Shown: positions 9,495-18,749 of the stretch, piece by piece
Layout of the letters: every line of letters starts with the position of its first letter
Numbering within the stretch: position 1 is the stretch's first letter
Source of the DNA: Actinomadura sp. KC345
GTDB taxonomy: Bacteria > Actinomycetota > Actinomycetes > Streptosporangiales > Streptosporangiaceae
Reading direction: 5' to 3'
DNA length: 50,589 nt
NCBI RefSeq assembly: GCF_004348515.1
Contig: NZ_SMKH01000016.1
Location: 1-50,589 of the forward strand
The notes under the pieces: model-generated
Database searches by the model: none
Told to the model about the DNA's origin: nothing
The model's input: only the letters and a program-made list of their open reading frames with translations
Position numbers and translations under genes: made by a program

Positions 9495-10480
9495 GGGTCC
9501 TGGTCACCGGAGGCGCCGGGTTCGTCGGCTCCTGCTACGTCCGCACGCTGCTGGCCGACGGCTACCCGGGGTTCCGCGGCGCCGAGGTCACCGTGCTCGA
9601 CAGCCTCACCTATGCCGGCAACCCCGGCAACCTGCCCCTCGACGACCCCCGGCTCACCATGGTCAAGGGCGACATCCGCGACCACGAGCTGCTCAGGCTG
9701 CTGCTCCCCGGGCACCACGCCGTCGTCCACTTCGCGGCGGCCTCGCACGTCGACCGGTCGCTGACCGACCCGGGCGAGTTCACCAGCACCAACGTCCAGG
9801 GCACGCAGATCCTGCTCGACGCCTGCCTGTCCGCCGGAGTGCCGAGGGTGCTGCACGTCTCCACCGACGAGGTGTACGGGTCGATCGAGACCGGCTCGTG
9901 GACCGAGCAGGAACCGCTGCGGCCCAACTCGCCCTACGCCGCGTCCAAGGCGGGCGCCGACCTGGTCGCCCACGCCTACTGGCGGACCCACGGCCTGGAC
10001 GTGCGGATCACCCGCTGCACGAACAACTACGGCCCGTACCAGCATCCGGAGAAGCTGATCCCGCTGTTCACCACGAGCCTGCTCGAAGGCGAGCCGGTGC
10101 CGCTGTACGGGGACGGCCGCAACGTGCGGGAGTGGGTGCATGTGGAGGACCACTGCCGGGGCGTCCAGCGGGTCCTCACCCACGGCGCCGAGGGCCAGAT
10201 CTACAACATCGGCGGCGGCACGGCGCTGACCAACCGGGAGATCACCGCCCGGCTGCTGGAGCTGTGCGGCGCGGACTGGTCCCTGGTCCGCCAGGTGCCC
10301 GACCGCAAGGGGCACGACCTGCGGTACGCGATCGACGACTCCAGGATCCGCCGCGAGCTCGGCTACGCGCCGCGCCGGTCGTTCGAGGAGGGACTGCGCG
10401 AGGTCGTGCGGTGGTACCGGGACAACGCGGGCTGGTGGCGGCCGGCCAGATCCGGAGGTGCGGCGCATGCACCCGCGTGA
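9491..10480 (+). CDS. dTDP-glucose 4,6-dehydratase
   Basis: A 329-residue extended SDR that converts dTDP-glucose to dTDP-4-keto-6-deoxyglucose. It shows GGAGFVG for NAD binding, STDEVYG with the Thr-Asp-Glu catalytic triplet, YAASK with the catalytic Tyr and Lys, and the RCTNNYGPYQ substrate-binding stretch. It starts at the ATG overlapping the previous stop (9491). Its 3' end overlaps the acyl-CoA carboxylase beta-subunit start by 14 bp. The product is the branch-point sugar for the epimerase (15909-16529) and aminotransferase (14737-15888). Confidence 0.95.
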   Translation: MRVLVTGGAGFVGSCYVRTLLADGYPGFRGAEVTVLDSLTYAGNPGNLPLDDPRLTMVKGDIRDHELLRLLLPGHHAVVHFAAASHVDRSLTDPGEFTSTNVQGTQILLDACLSAGVPRVLHVSTDEVYGSIETGSWTEQEPLRPNSPYAASKAGADLVAHAYWRTHGLDVRITRCTNNYGPYQHPEKLIPLFTTSLLEGEPVPLYGDGRNVREWVHVEDHCRGVQRVLTHGAEGQIYNIGGGTALTNREITARLLELCGADWSLVRQVPDRKGHDLRYAIDDSRIRRELGYAPRRSFEEGLREVVRWYRDNAGWWRPARSGGAAHAPA

Positions 10481-12017
10481 GCGCCTGGCCGAGCTGCGTG
10501 ACACGCGGGAGGCGGCCCGCCGGGGCCCGGATCCCGCGGCCACCGGCCGCCAGCACCGGAAGGGCAAGCTGACCGCGCACGAGCGGCTGGAGCTGCTGCT
10601 GGACGAGGGCACCTTCGCCGAGGTCGAGACGTTCCGCCGGCACCGCGCCACCGGCTTCGGGCTGGAGGACCGCCGCCCGCACTCCGACGGGGTGGTGACC
10701 GGCTGGGGCGAGGTGCACGGCCGCACGGTGTTCGTCTACGCGCAGGACTTCCGGATCTTCGGCGGGGCGCTGGGCGAGGCGCACGCCGCGAAGATCCACA
10801 AGCTGATGGACCTGGCGGAGGCGGCCGGAGCGCCGGTGGTCGGGCTCAACGACGGCGCCGGCGCGCGGATCCAGGAAGGGGTGGCGGCGCTGGCCGGCTA
10901 CGGCGGGATCTTCCGCCGCAACACCCGCCTGTCCGGGGTGGTCCCGCAGATCAGCGTGATGCTCGGGCCGTGCGCCGGCGGCGCGGCGTACTCCCCCGCG
11001 CTGTCGGACTTCGTGTTCATGGTCGGCGGGATCGCGCAGATGTTCGTCACCGGGCCGGACGTGGTGCAGGCCGTCACCGGCGAACGGGTCTCCCACGACG
11101 GCCTCGGCGGCGCCGACGTGCACGCGGCCACCTCCGGTGTCGCCACCCTGAGCTACGAGGACGAGGAGTCGTGCCTCCAGGACGTCCGGTTCCTGCTGTC
11201 CCTGCTGCCCGCCAACAACCGCGAGCTGCCGCCCGCCCGGCCGTCCTCCGATCCGCCGGACCGGGGCGGCGACGCCCTGATCGACCTCGTCCCGGCCGAC
11301 TCCTCCCGCACCTACGACGTCCGCCGCGTGCTCGCGGAGCTGGCCGACGACGGCGAGTTCTTCGAGGTGCAGCCCACCTGGGCGGCGAACCTGGTCTGCG
11401 CGCTGACCCGGCTCGGCGGCCAGGTGGCGGGCGTGGTCGCGAACCAGCCCGCGCACCTGGCCGGGGTGCTGGACATCCCCGCCAGCGAGAAGGGCGCCAG
11501 GTTCGTCTCCTTCTGCGACGCGTTCAACATCCCGCTGGTCTCCCTGGTCGACGTCCCCGGCTTCCTGCCCGGCATCGACCAGGAGCACGGCGGCATCATC
11601 CGGCACGGCGCCAAGCTGCTGTACGCGTACTGCAACGCGACCGTCCCGCGGGTCTCGGTCGTGCTGCGCAAGGCCTACGGCGGCGCCTACATCGTCATGG
11701 ACTCCCGTTCGATCGGCGCCGACCTGGCCTTCGCCTGGCCGACCAACGAGATCGCGGTGATGGGCGCCGAAGGGGCCGCCGACGTCGTCTTCCGCAAGGA
11801 GATCGCCGCGGCCGGCGACCCCGCGGCCATGCGGGAGCAGAAGACCAAGGAGTACCGGGCCGAACTGGTCCATCCGTACCACGCGGCCGAGCGCGGCCTG
11901 ATCGACGACGTCATCGACCCGCGCGACACCCGGCGGGTGCTGATCCGGTCGCTGGAGATGCTCCGCGCCAAGCACGCCGACCTGCCGCAGCGCAAGCACG
12001 GCGACCCGCCGCAGTGA
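10467..12017 (+). CDS. Acyl-CoA carboxylase carboxyltransferase (beta) subunit
   Basis: A 516-residue carboxyltransferase of the AccD/PccB type. It transfers CO2 from carboxybiotin to acetyl-CoA or propionyl-CoA. The N-terminal half has KGKLTAHERLELLLDEGTF and the oxyanion-forming LGPCAGGAAYSPAL. The C-terminal half has DVPGFLPG and the second oxyanion region RKAYGGAYIVMDS. The ATG at 10467 is preferred to a GTG at 10458 because GGAGG (10454-10458) is 8 nt upstream. Together with the epsilon-like and alpha subunits that follow, it forms a complete carboxylase, most simply for malonyl-CoA supply to the PKS. Jadomycin clusters also carry such genes. Substrate choice between acetyl-CoA and propionyl-CoA cannot be settled by eye. 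Confidence 0.92.
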   Translation: MHPRERLAELRDTREAARRGPDPAATGRQHRKGKLTAHERLELLLDEGTFAEVETFRRHRATGFGLEDRRPHSDGVVTGWGEVHGRTVFVYAQDFRIFGGALGEAHAAKIHKLMDLAEAAGAPVVGLNDGAGARIQEGVAALAGYGGIFRRNTRLSGVVPQISVMLGPCAGGAAYSPALSDFVFMVGGIAQMFVTGPDVVQAVTGERVSHDGLGGADVHAATSGVATLSYEDEESCLQDVRFLLSLLPANNRELPPARPSSDPPDRGGDALIDLVPADSSRTYDVRRVLAELADDGEFFEVQPTWAANLVCALTRLGGQVAGVVANQPAHLAGVLDIPASEKGARFVSFCDAFNIPLVSLVDVPGFLPGIDQEHGGIIRHGAKLLYAYCNATVPRVSVVLRKAYGGAYIVMDSRSIGADLAFAWPTNEIAVMGAEGAADVVFRKEIAAAGDPAAMREQKTKEYRAELVHPYHAAERGLIDDVIDPRDTRRVLIRSLEMLRAKHADLPQRKHGDPPQ

Positions 12018-12048
12018 ACGTCCGCGCCGTGCACGAAGGAAAGCCCCC

Positions 12049-12309
12049 GTGACCCGTCCAGACACCGCCCGTCCGGCCCCTCTCGTACGGATCGAGAGGG
12101 GCGATGCCCGGCCCGAGGACGTGGCCGCGATCACCGCGGTACTGCTGCTGCGCGCCCGCCGCGCCGCGGCCGGGCGCGGGCGGGACCGCCCGGCGAAGGC
12201 CGCGTGGCGGTCCCCCGCGTTCCTGCCGCCGCACAGCTGGCGGGACGGGCGGCAGGCGAGAGAGGTACGCCATGACACTGCACAAGGTCCTGATCGCCAA
12301 CCGCGGTGA
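12049..12309 (+). CDS. Acyl-CoA carboxylase epsilon subunit (AccE/PccE-like)
   Basis: An 86-residue protein whose N-terminal half ([20 protein letters not shown]) and later [15 protein letters not shown] segment match the small actinobacterial epsilon subunits that bridge the alpha and beta carboxylase subunits. It starts with GTG at 12049 after GAAGGAAAG and lies between the two catalytic subunits. The 3' end overlaps the alpha-subunit start by 38 bp in another frame. The C-terminal 20 residues, encoded in that overlap, are atypical and may be dispensable. Confidence 0.75.
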   Translation: MTRPDTARPAPLVRIERGDARPEDVAAITAVLLLRARRAAAGRGRDRPAKAAWRSPAFLPPHSWRDGRQAREVRHDTAQGPDRQPR

Positions 12310-14065
12310 GATCGCGGTGCGCATCGCGCGGGCATGCAAGGACGCCGGTATCGCGAGCGCCGCCGTCTACGCCGGCCCGGACCGCGGGGCGCCGCACGCG
12401 CGCGCCGCCGACGAGGCGTACGCGCTCGGCGGCGACACCCCCGCGACGAGCTACCTCGACGGCGCCAAGGTGATCGAGGCAGCGTCGGCCGCCGGCGCCG
12501 CCGCGGTCCACCCCGGCTACGGCTTCCTGTCGGAGAACGCCGGTTTCGCCCAGGCGGTCCTGGACGCCGGCCTGACCTGGATCGGCCCGCCGCCGGGGGC
12601 CATCAGCGCGCTCGGCGACAAGGTGTCGGCCCGCCGGATCGCCGAGCGGGCCGGCGCCCCGCTCGTGCCCGGTACGCCCGGCCCGGTGTCGGGCGTGGAC
12701 GAGGTGCTCGCGTTCGCCGAGCGGCACGGGACGCCGGTCGCGATCAAGGCGGCGTACGGCGGCGGGGGGCGGGGCCTGCGCGTCGCCCGTACCCTGGCGG
12801 AGATCCCCGAGCTGTACGAGTCGGCGGTGCGGGAGGCCACCGGCGCCTTCGGCCGCGGCGAGTGCTTCGTCGAGCGCTACCTGGACCGGCCCCGGCACGT
12901 GGAGACCCAGTGCCTGGCCGACGCGCACGGCGGGGTCGTGGTGGTCTCCACCCGCGACTGCTCGCTGCAGCGCCGCCATCAGAAGCTGATCGAGGAGGCC
13001 CCCGCGCCGTTCCTGAGCGAGGAGGAGAACGGCCTGCTGCACGCCTCGTCCGAGGCGATCCTGCGCGAGGCCGGGTACGTGGGAGCGGGCACCTGCGAGT
13101 TCCTCGTGGCGGACGGGACGATCTCGTTCCTCGAGGTCAACACCCGGCTGCAGGTCGAGCACCCGGTCACCGAGGAGGTCACCGGCATCGACCTCGTCCG
13201 CGAGATGTTCCGCATCGCCGAGGGCGAGCGCCTCGGGTACGGCAGCCCGCCGGTGCGGGGGCACTCCATCGAGTTCCGCGTCAACGGAGAGGACCCCGGC
13301 CGCGGCTTCCTGCCCGCGCCGGGCACCGTCACCGCCCTGCGGCCGCCCGCCGGCCCGGGGGTGCGGCTCGACAGCGGCGTCGAGGCGGGGTCGGTGATCG
13401 GACCGGCCTGGGACCCGCTGCTGGCCAAGCTGATCGTCACCGGCGCGACCCGCGAGGAGGCGCTGCGCCGCGCGGCCCGCGCGCTGGACGAGTTCGAGGT
13501 GGAGGGCCTGCCCACGGTCATCCCGTTCCACCGCGCGGTGGTACGCGATCCCGTCTTCGCCCCGGAACTGCATGGTTCCGGTGGCCCGTTCGGCGTCCAC
13601 ACGCGGTGGATCGAGACCGAGTTCGACACCGAGATCGCGCCGCACGCGGCGTCACCCGGCGGTGGACCGGACACCGCTGACGAGCCCCGCGAGACGATCG
13701 TGGTCGAGGTCGACGGCAGGCGGCTGGAGGTCTCCGTGCCCTCGTACCTGGGGCCGTCCGCAGGGGAGGCGTCTCATCCGGGGAGCGGAGCGGCGCGGCC
13801 CCGGCCCGCCTCGCCCCCGGGTCAGGGGACGGGCGGGGCGGTGTCCGGCGAGGCGCTCACCGCGCCGCTTCAGGGAACCGTGGCCAAGGTCGCGGCCGAG
13901 AACGGCGACCGCGTCGACGAGGGCGACCTCATCGCCGTGCTCGAAGCCATGAAGATGGAGCAGCCCCTGTACGCCCACCGGGCGGGGACCGTCGCCGGCC
14001 TGACGGCCGAACCCGGGGCGGCCGTCTCGGCCGGCGACGTCGTCTGCCAGATCCGGGATTCGTGA
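12272..14065 (+). CDS. Acyl-CoA carboxylase alpha subunit (biotin carboxylase plus BCCP)
   Basis: A 597-residue protein. The biotin carboxylase part (about residues 1-450) contains [13 protein letters not shown], the ATP loop GGGGRG, HVETQ and [15 protein letters not shown] linker rich in Pro, Gly and Ala follows, and the biotinyl domain carries Lys561 in EAMKMEQP. It forms carboxybiotin from bicarbonate and ATP. The ATG at 12272 follows GAGAGAGG. It is the last plus-strand gene of the cluster and converges with the FMN reductase. JadJ of the jadomycin cluster has the same organisation. It most likely boosts malonyl-CoA for chain extension. Confidence 0.94.
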   Translation: MTLHKVLIANRGEIAVRIARACKDAGIASAAVYAGPDRGAPHARAADEAYALGGDTPATSYLDGAKVIEAASAAGAAAVHPGYGFLSENAGFAQAVLDAGLTWIGPPPGAISALGDKVSARRIAERAGAPLVPGTPGPVSGVDEVLAFAERHGTPVAIKAAYGGGGRGLRVARTLAEIPELYESAVREATGAFGRGECFVERYLDRPRHVETQCLADAHGGVVVVSTRDCSLQRRHQKLIEEAPAPFLSEEENGLLHASSEAILREAGYVGAGTCEFLVADGTISFLEVNTRLQVEHPVTEEVTGIDLVREMFRIAEGERLGYGSPPVRGHSIEFRVNGEDPGRGFLPAPGTVTALRPPAGPGVRLDSGVEAGSVIGPAWDPLLAKLIVTGATREEALRRAARALDEFEVEGLPTVIPFHRAVVRDPVFAPELHGSGGPFGVHTRWIETEFDTEIAPHAASPGGGPDTADEPRETIVVEVDGRRLEVSVPSYLGPSAGEASHPGSGAARPRPASPPGQGTGGAVSGEALTAPLQGTVAKVAAENGDRVDEGDLIAVLEAMKMEQPLYAHRAGTVAGLTAEPGAAVSAGDVVCQIRDS

Positions 14066-14104
14066 TCCGCTCGATCCGGCGCTGCCGCCAGGACCCCGCG
14101 AGGT

Positions 14105-14143
14105 TCAGGACCCGTCGTCAGGACCCGTGTCGTCAGGACCCGT
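14105..14143. repeat. Three direct copies of TCAGGACCCGT
   Basis: Identical 11-bp copies start at 14105, 14118 and 14133 in the short convergent gap between the carboxylase alpha subunit and the FMN reductase. The third copy contains the reductase stop codon. This looks like local duplication at a gene end rather than a designed terminator, because no inverted symmetry is evident. Confidence 0.7.
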
Positions 14144-14705
14144 AGGGCGTGCGTGCCCGCGCCTCCCGGAGGGCGCCGGCCCACCAGGCGAGCTGGTCGA
14201 GCATGATCTTCGCGGCGCCGTCGCACGTCTCGGGGTCGACGGGATCGCCGGCGCCGTCGAACAGGCCGGGGTAGTTGGAGAAGCTCACCGAGTCCCTGAC
14301 GGTGACCGCGTGCAGCTCGGCGAAGACCAGGCGGAGCTGCTCCACCGCGCGCAGTCCGCCGGCCACGCCCCCGTAGGAGACGAATCCGACCGGCTTCGCC
14401 TGCCATTCGGTGAGGAACCAGTCGATCGCGTTCTTGAGGCTCGCCGGGAAACTGTGGTTGTACTCGGCGGTCACCACCACGTACGCGTCGGCGGCCTCCA
14501 GCCGGCGGCCGACGGCCTCCACTTCCGGGGGGCGGTCCGCGGTGAGCACCGCAGGGAGCCGGTCCTCGGCGAGGTCGAGGACGTCGACGTCCATGTCCCG
14601 CCGCTGCCGGGCCCGGCCGAGGAACCAGCGGGCCGCGGTCGGGCCGAACCGTCCTTCCCGCGTGCTCCCGACGATCACGGCGAGCCGCAGCCTGCCTCCG
14701 TTCAT
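14133..14705 (-). CDS. NADPH-dependent FMN reductase / quinone reductase family protein
   Basis: A 190-residue flavodoxin-fold protein of the NADPH-dependent FMN reductase family. The IVGSTREGRFGP loop near residue 10 would bind the FMN phosphate, and TAEYNHSFPASLKNAIDW is the conserved second flavin-contact segment. It could supply reduced flavin or reduce a quinone of the polyketide. Related flavin reductases accompany post-PKS oxygenases in some angucycline clusters. The ATG at 14705 follows GGAGGCAG. It is the last gene of a minus-strand run that begins with the SDR at 22145. Confidence 0.85.
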   Translation of the reverse strand: MNGGRLRLAVIVGSTREGRFGPTAARWFLGRARQRRDMDVDVLDLAEDRLPAVLTADRPPEVEAVGRRLEAADAYVVVTAEYNHSFPASLKNAIDWFLTEWQAKPVGFVSYGGVAGGLRAVEQLRLVFAELHAVTVRDSVSFSNYPGLFDGAGDPVDPETCDGAAKIMLDQLAWWAGALREARARTPYGS

Positions 14706-14736
14706 GATCTGCCTCCTCCATCGCTTCGGTCGGTCG

Positions 14737-15888
14737 TCACGTGCGCGCCGCGGCGGCGGCGCGCTCGACGGCGTCGCGGAACCCGGTCGCCACCGTGCGC
14801 ACGTCCGCGTCGTCCAGGCTCTGGTGCACCGGGAGCAGCAGGGTGCTCTCGGCCGCCCGGTCGGCACCGGGCAGGTCGGTCTCGGCCCGGTACGCGGGCA
14901 CCCTGTGCAGCGGCGGGTAGCGGAACGTGGTGTAGACGCCGCGGTCGAGAAGGTCCGCCGCGACCCGGTCCCTGATCGCCGGGGGCAGCTGCACCCAGTA
15001 GAAGTAGCCGGACGTGGTGTGCCCCGCGGGCGGGCGCGGCGGCAGCCGCACCCCGGGGATCCCGGCCAGCAGCTCGTCGTAGGCCTCGACCACGGCCTGG
15101 CGCCTGCGCTGGAACTCGGGCAGCCTGCGCAGCTGCACACCGCCGATGGCGGCCGTGAGGTCGTTGCCGATCATCCGGTGCCCGAAGTCGCGCACGCTCA
15201 GCTCCCACCACCGGCGGGGCACCTTGGCCGACCTCGACCGGCCGCTGAACTGGTCCAGGCCGTGGTACGCCAGCGCGCGGACCCGCTGGGCCGCACCGGG
15301 GTCGCGCGCGTACAGCATCCCGCCGTCTCCGGTGACCAGGATCTTCATCGCGTCGAAGCTCCACACCGCCAGATCGCCGAAGGTGCCGCACGCCCGGCCG
15401 TCGACGGCGGAGGTCACGGCGCAGGCCGCGTCCTCGATCAGCGTGATACCGCGCTCCCGGCACAGCCGCGCGATGTCGTCGATGGCGCCGGGATGCCCGC
15501 CGTAGTGAAGCGGCAGGACCGCCCTGGTCCGCGGTGTCAGGCTGCGCTCGACGTCCTCGGCGGACGGGTTGAGGGTGTGCCGGTCCACGTCGCAGAACAC
15601 CGGCCGGGCGCCGGTGGCGGCCACCGCGTTCGCGGCGCCGACGAAGCTGATGGACGGCAGGACGACGTCGTCCTGCGGGCCGAGCCCGAGCAGCTCCGTG
15701 GTCAGGAACAGCCCGTCGGTGGCCGAGCTGATGAAGACCACGTTGTCCGCCGGGACGCCGATGTGGCGGGCGAACGCCGCCTCGAAGTCCTTGGTGCGCG
15801 GTCCGTGTCCCAGCCAGTCGCTCTTGAAGACCTCCGCGACGGCGGCCAGTTCCTCCTCGCCCAGGCTGGGCTGGAATACGTTGATCAT
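14737..15888 (-). CDS. NDP-sugar aminotransferase (DegT/DnrJ/EryC1 family)
   Basis: A 383-residue PLP enzyme. The internal-aldimine lysine is residue 182 in WSFDAMK, followed by TGDGGML. The presence of Lys, not His, at this position argues for an aminotransferase and against an NDP-hexose 3-dehydratase of the same fold. The cofactor-binding segments SSATDG and IEDAAC are present. No 3,4-ketoisomerase gene is in the cluster, so amination at C-4 of the 4-keto-6-deoxyhexose is the simplest pathway; this is inference. The ATG at 15888 sits behind GAGGAGAGG. It is 20 bp downstream of the epimerase gene. Confidence 0.88.
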   Translation of the reverse strand: MINVFQPSLGEEELAAVAEVFKSDWLGHGPRTKDFEAAFARHIGVPADNVVFISSATDGLFLTTELLGLGPQDDVVLPSISFVGAANAVAATGARPVFCDVDRHTLNPSAEDVERSLTPRTRAVLPLHYGGHPGAIDDIARLCRERGITLIEDAACAVTSAVDGRACGTFGDLAVWSFDAMKILVTGDGGMLYARDPGAAQRVRALAYHGLDQFSGRSRSAKVPRRWWELSVRDFGHRMIGNDLTAAIGGVQLRRLPEFQRRRQAVVEAYDELLAGIPGVRLPPRPPAGHTTSGYFYWVQLPPAIRDRVAADLLDRGVYTTFRYPPLHRVPAYRAETDLPGADRAAESTLLLPVHQSLDDADVRTVATGFRDAVERAAAAART

Positions 15889-15908
15889 CGACCTCTCCTC
15901 GGGGTCTC

Positions 15909-16529
15909 TCACGGGGAATGTCCGGGGTCCGGTGCCCCCTCGCGCAGCCGCCGGTAGAGCGCCCGGCAGTCCGCGTAGGAGGGCAGCTCGCCGGCCTGTT
16001 CGGCGGCTTTCAGGGTCGGCGCGGCGGCGTCCTTGTCGGACAGGATCGGCTCGGTGCCGCGCGGCCAGTCGATCGCCAGGTCGGGGTCGAGCGGGTGGAT
16101 CGCGTGCTCGCGCCGCGGCGCGTAGCCCTCCGAGCACAGATAGACGACGGTGGCCTCGCCGGTGAGCGCCATGAAGGCGTGGCCGAAGCCCTCGGCCAGG
16201 TAGACCGCGCGTCCCGACGCGGAGTCCAGCCGCACGGTCTCGGCGCGGCCGAACCACGGCGAGCCCGTGCGGATGTCGACGACGGCGTCCAAGACCGCCC
16301 CGCTCACGCACATCACGTACTTCGCCTGTCCGGGGGGCACGTCGGCGTAGTGGACGCCGCGCAGCACACCGCGGCGCGAGACCGAGCGGTTCGCCTGCGC
16401 GACCCGCAGCGGCCGGCCGGTCGCCTCCGTGAACCGCTCGTCGCGGAACCACTCGTGGAAGGCGCCGCGTTCGTCGGTGTGGATGTCGGGCTCCTGGAGC
16501 CAGGCGCCCTCCGGGCCGAGCGGCCGCAT
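15909..16529 (-). CDS. dTDP-4-keto-6-deoxyhexose epimerase (RmlC-like)
   Basis: A 206-residue cupin of the RmlC family. The catalytic His lies in LRGVHYADVP. The sugar and nucleotide contact regions AEGFGHAFMAL and VVYLCSEGYAPRREHAIHPLDP are typical. It epimerises C-5, or C-3 and C-5, of dTDP-4-keto-6-deoxyglucose and so points to an L-configured sugar. The ATG at 16529 follows GGGAGG. It sits between the exporter fusion and the aminotransferase on the same strand. Confidence 0.9.
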   Translation of the reverse strand: MRPLGPEGAWLQEPDIHTDERGAFHEWFRDERFTEATGRPLRVAQANRSVSRRGVLRGVHYADVPPGQAKYVMCVSGAVLDAVVDIRTGSPWFGRAETVRLDSASGRAVYLAEGFGHAFMALTGEATVVYLCSEGYAPRREHAIHPLDPDLAIDWPRGTEPILSDKDAAAPTLKAAEQAGELPSYADCRALYRRLREGAPDPGHSP

Positions 16530-16559
16530 CCGCCGACCTCCCTTCGTGATGGCCGTTCG

Positions 16560-18740
16560 TCACTGGACCGTGCGGTCGAGGCGGTACCGCCGGAACCCGA
16601 GCGGCTTCACGCCGGGCATCTCCTGAACCAGGCGCCACTGCGGGCTCCCGGGGTGGGTGTCGTCCATGGCCGCGCGGTGGGCCTGTTCGTCGGCCCACTC
16701 GGCGTAGTTGAGGACGCGTGTCCCGTCCGTGCTGATGTGCAGATGGGCCGACAGCCCGCCGGTGTGCCCCTCGCTCTCCAGCGCCGCGATGACGGCGTCG
16801 GACCACTGCCGCGCCACCGCCGCGTCCCGGGTCTCGACGCTGACCGCCACCACGCACCCCGGGACGCGCGAGGTCTCCGGCGCGTGGCTGCGGTACAGGA
16901 CGTACTCGGTGCACTCGACTCCGCGCGACCGGAGCCGCCCGGCCGCGCGCTCGTCCCCCGTCGTCTGCGCGTAGAGGAGGACGCTCTCGCCGTCGGCGCT
17001 CACGAACCGGCTGAGCGAGAGCAGGCCGGGAGTCCGCTCCCGGAGCTCGTCGCCGACCGCGGTGTCGCCGGAGGCCGGCTCCCCGACGAGCACGGCACCG
17101 GCGTCGTCGCGCATGACGTCGGGAAGGTCCCCGGACACGCTCCTCATGGCGGGCCCGGCGGGGGCCTTCTCGGAGGGCTCCTCGGTCCGCTCGGGAGACT
17201 GCCCCGCGCCGGGAGGCACCGCGCGCAGCAGCATGACGGTGAGCAGGGCCAGCGCCGCCGCGATCGCCGCGCAGACCAGGGCCACCACCTGCAGGCCGTC
17301 GGTGAACGCGGCGCGGGAGACGTCCGCCAGCTGGGTCGAGAGGCGAGCGGGCAGCCCCTCGGCCACCGAGACCGCGGCGCCGAGCGTGTCCTGCGCGGCC
17401 CGTGCGCTCTCGGCCGGAACACCGGCGGGCAGGGAGGACTCCACCCGGCCGCGGTAGACGGCGGTGCCGGCACCGCCCAGGACCGCGATACCGAGGGCCT
17501 GGCCGAGCTCGTTGCCGGACTCGGAGATCCCCGAGGCGGACCCGGCACGTTCGGGCGGCGCCGCCGCGACGATCATGTCGGTGCTGAGCGCCACCACCGG
17601 GCTGAGGCCCAGGCCGACGATCACGAAGCCGGCCACGACGTGGGCCAGGCCGGAGCCGTCCGCCAGGCTCAGGACCGCGAAGCCGCCCGCGGCCAGCAGC
17701 AGGCCCCCGCCCATCACGTGCGCCGGGCGGATCCGCTGCGCCAGCAGCGGCGCCGTCATGGAGCCGGCGACCAGGGCGAGGGCCGTCGGCACCAGCCACA
17801 GCGCCGCCTCCAGGGGCGACAGGGCCAGCACGAGTTGCAGGTACTGGGCGACGAGGAAGAACGTCCCGCCCATGACGAAGACGCCCAGCGCCTGCGCGGC
17901 CAGCGCGCCGCTGAAGACGCGGCCGGCGAACAGCCGCACGTCGATGAGCGGATCGGCCAGCCGGACCTGGCGGCGCAGGAAGACCGCGCCCACCGTGACG
18001 CCGGCCAGGACGGCCGCGACCGCGGCGGATCCCGCTCCGTACTCGGCGATCTGCTTGAGGCCGTACACGACCGCCAGCACCGCGCCCAGCGACAGGGCCG
18101 CGCTCGGCAGGTCGAGCCGGCCCCCGGCCGGATCCCGGTACTCCGGCAGCAGGGCGGGACCGGTGGCCAGCAGCGGCACGATGGCCGCCACACCGGGCAG
18201 GAACACCGAGCCCCACCAGAAGTGCTGGAGCAGGACCCCGCCCAGCAGCGGACCCAGCGCGCTGCCCACGGAGAACGCGGTGATCCACACCGCGATGGCG
18301 ATCTTCCGCTGCCCCGGATCGTGGAACGCGGCCCTGATCAGCGACAGCGCGGACGGCAGCACCATCGCCCCGGCGACTCCCAGCAGTGCCCGCGCGGCGA
18401 TCAGCAGCTCCGCGCTCGGTGCCAGCGCGGCGAGCACGGACGCGGCGCCGAAGGCCGCCGCGCCCCACAGCAGCAGCCGGCGCCTGCCGATCCGGTCGCC
18501 CAGGGTGCCCATGGTGATCAGGAACCCGGCGATCACGAATCCGTAGACGTCGGTGATCCAGAGCAGCTGCGCGGCGCCCGGACGCAGGTCCGCGCTCAGC
18601 TTCGGCACGGCCAGGTGCAGCACGTTCAGGTCGGCGGAGACGACCAGGATGAGCAGCGCGACGACGGCGAGCCCCGCCCACTCGCGCGCTCCGGCACGCC
18701 CGGTTCCCGCCTTCGCGCCTTCGGAGGTGTCCATGCTCAC
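16560..18740 (-). CDS. MFS drug exporter fused to C-terminal antibiotic-biosynthesis-monooxygenase-like domains
   Basis: A 726-residue protein. Residues about 20-520 form a 14-helix DHA2 (EmrB/QacA-like) proton antiporter with GTLGDRIGRRRLLL after helix 2 and a gallery of hydrophobic segments. After a Pro/Glu-rich linker, residues about 540-720 form two ferredoxin-like repeats (around VLLYAQTTGDERAAG and VLNYAEWADEQAHRAA) typical of the ABM fold of TcmH-type and ActVA-Orf6-type oxygenases. There is no stop or frameshift between the halves, so this is a single fused gene. It may oxidise or simply bind the polyketide at the export step. GTG at 18740 (after TAAGGG) or ATG at 18734 are both possible starts. 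It lies 9 bp after the glycosyltransferase. Confidence 0.85.
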   Translation of the reverse strand: MSMDTSEGAKAGTGRAGAREWAGLAVVALLILVVSADLNVLHLAVPKLSADLRPGAAQLLWITDVYGFVIAGFLITMGTLGDRIGRRRLLLWGAAAFGAASVLAALAPSAELLIAARALLGVAGAMVLPSALSLIRAAFHDPGQRKIAIAVWITAFSVGSALGPLLGGVLLQHFWWGSVFLPGVAAIVPLLATGPALLPEYRDPAGGRLDLPSAALSLGAVLAVVYGLKQIAEYGAGSAAVAAVLAGVTVGAVFLRRQVRLADPLIDVRLFAGRVFSGALAAQALGVFVMGGTFFLVAQYLQLVLALSPLEAALWLVPTALALVAGSMTAPLLAQRIRPAHVMGGGLLLAAGGFAVLSLADGSGLAHVVAGFVIVGLGLSPVVALSTDMIVAAAPPERAGSASGISESGNELGQALGIAVLGGAGTAVYRGRVESSLPAGVPAESARAAQDTLGAAVSVAEGLPARLSTQLADVSRAAFTDGLQVVALVCAAIAAALALLTVMLLRAVPPGAGQSPERTEEPSEKAPAGPAMRSVSGDLPDVMRDDAGAVLVGEPASGDTAVGDELRERTPGLLSLSRFVSADGESVLLYAQTTGDERAAGRLRSRGVECTEYVLYRSHAPETSRVPGCVVAVSVETRDAAVARQWSDAVIAALESEGHTGGLSAHLHISTDGTRVLNYAEWADEQAHRAAMDDTHPGSPQWRLVQEMPGVKPLGFRRYRLDRTVQ

Positions 18741-18749
18741 GGCGTTCCC

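Noticed and set aside
14737..15888. NDP-hexose 3-dehydratase
   Set aside because: These enzymes replace the PLP-binding Lys with His; here Lys182 is present in SFDAMK.
14737..18681. A continuous minus-strand open frame of over 1300 codons
   Set aside because: Only its last part (14737-15888) is a real gene, the aminotransferase. The rest is an out-of-frame reading of the epimerase and exporter genes, caused by high GC.
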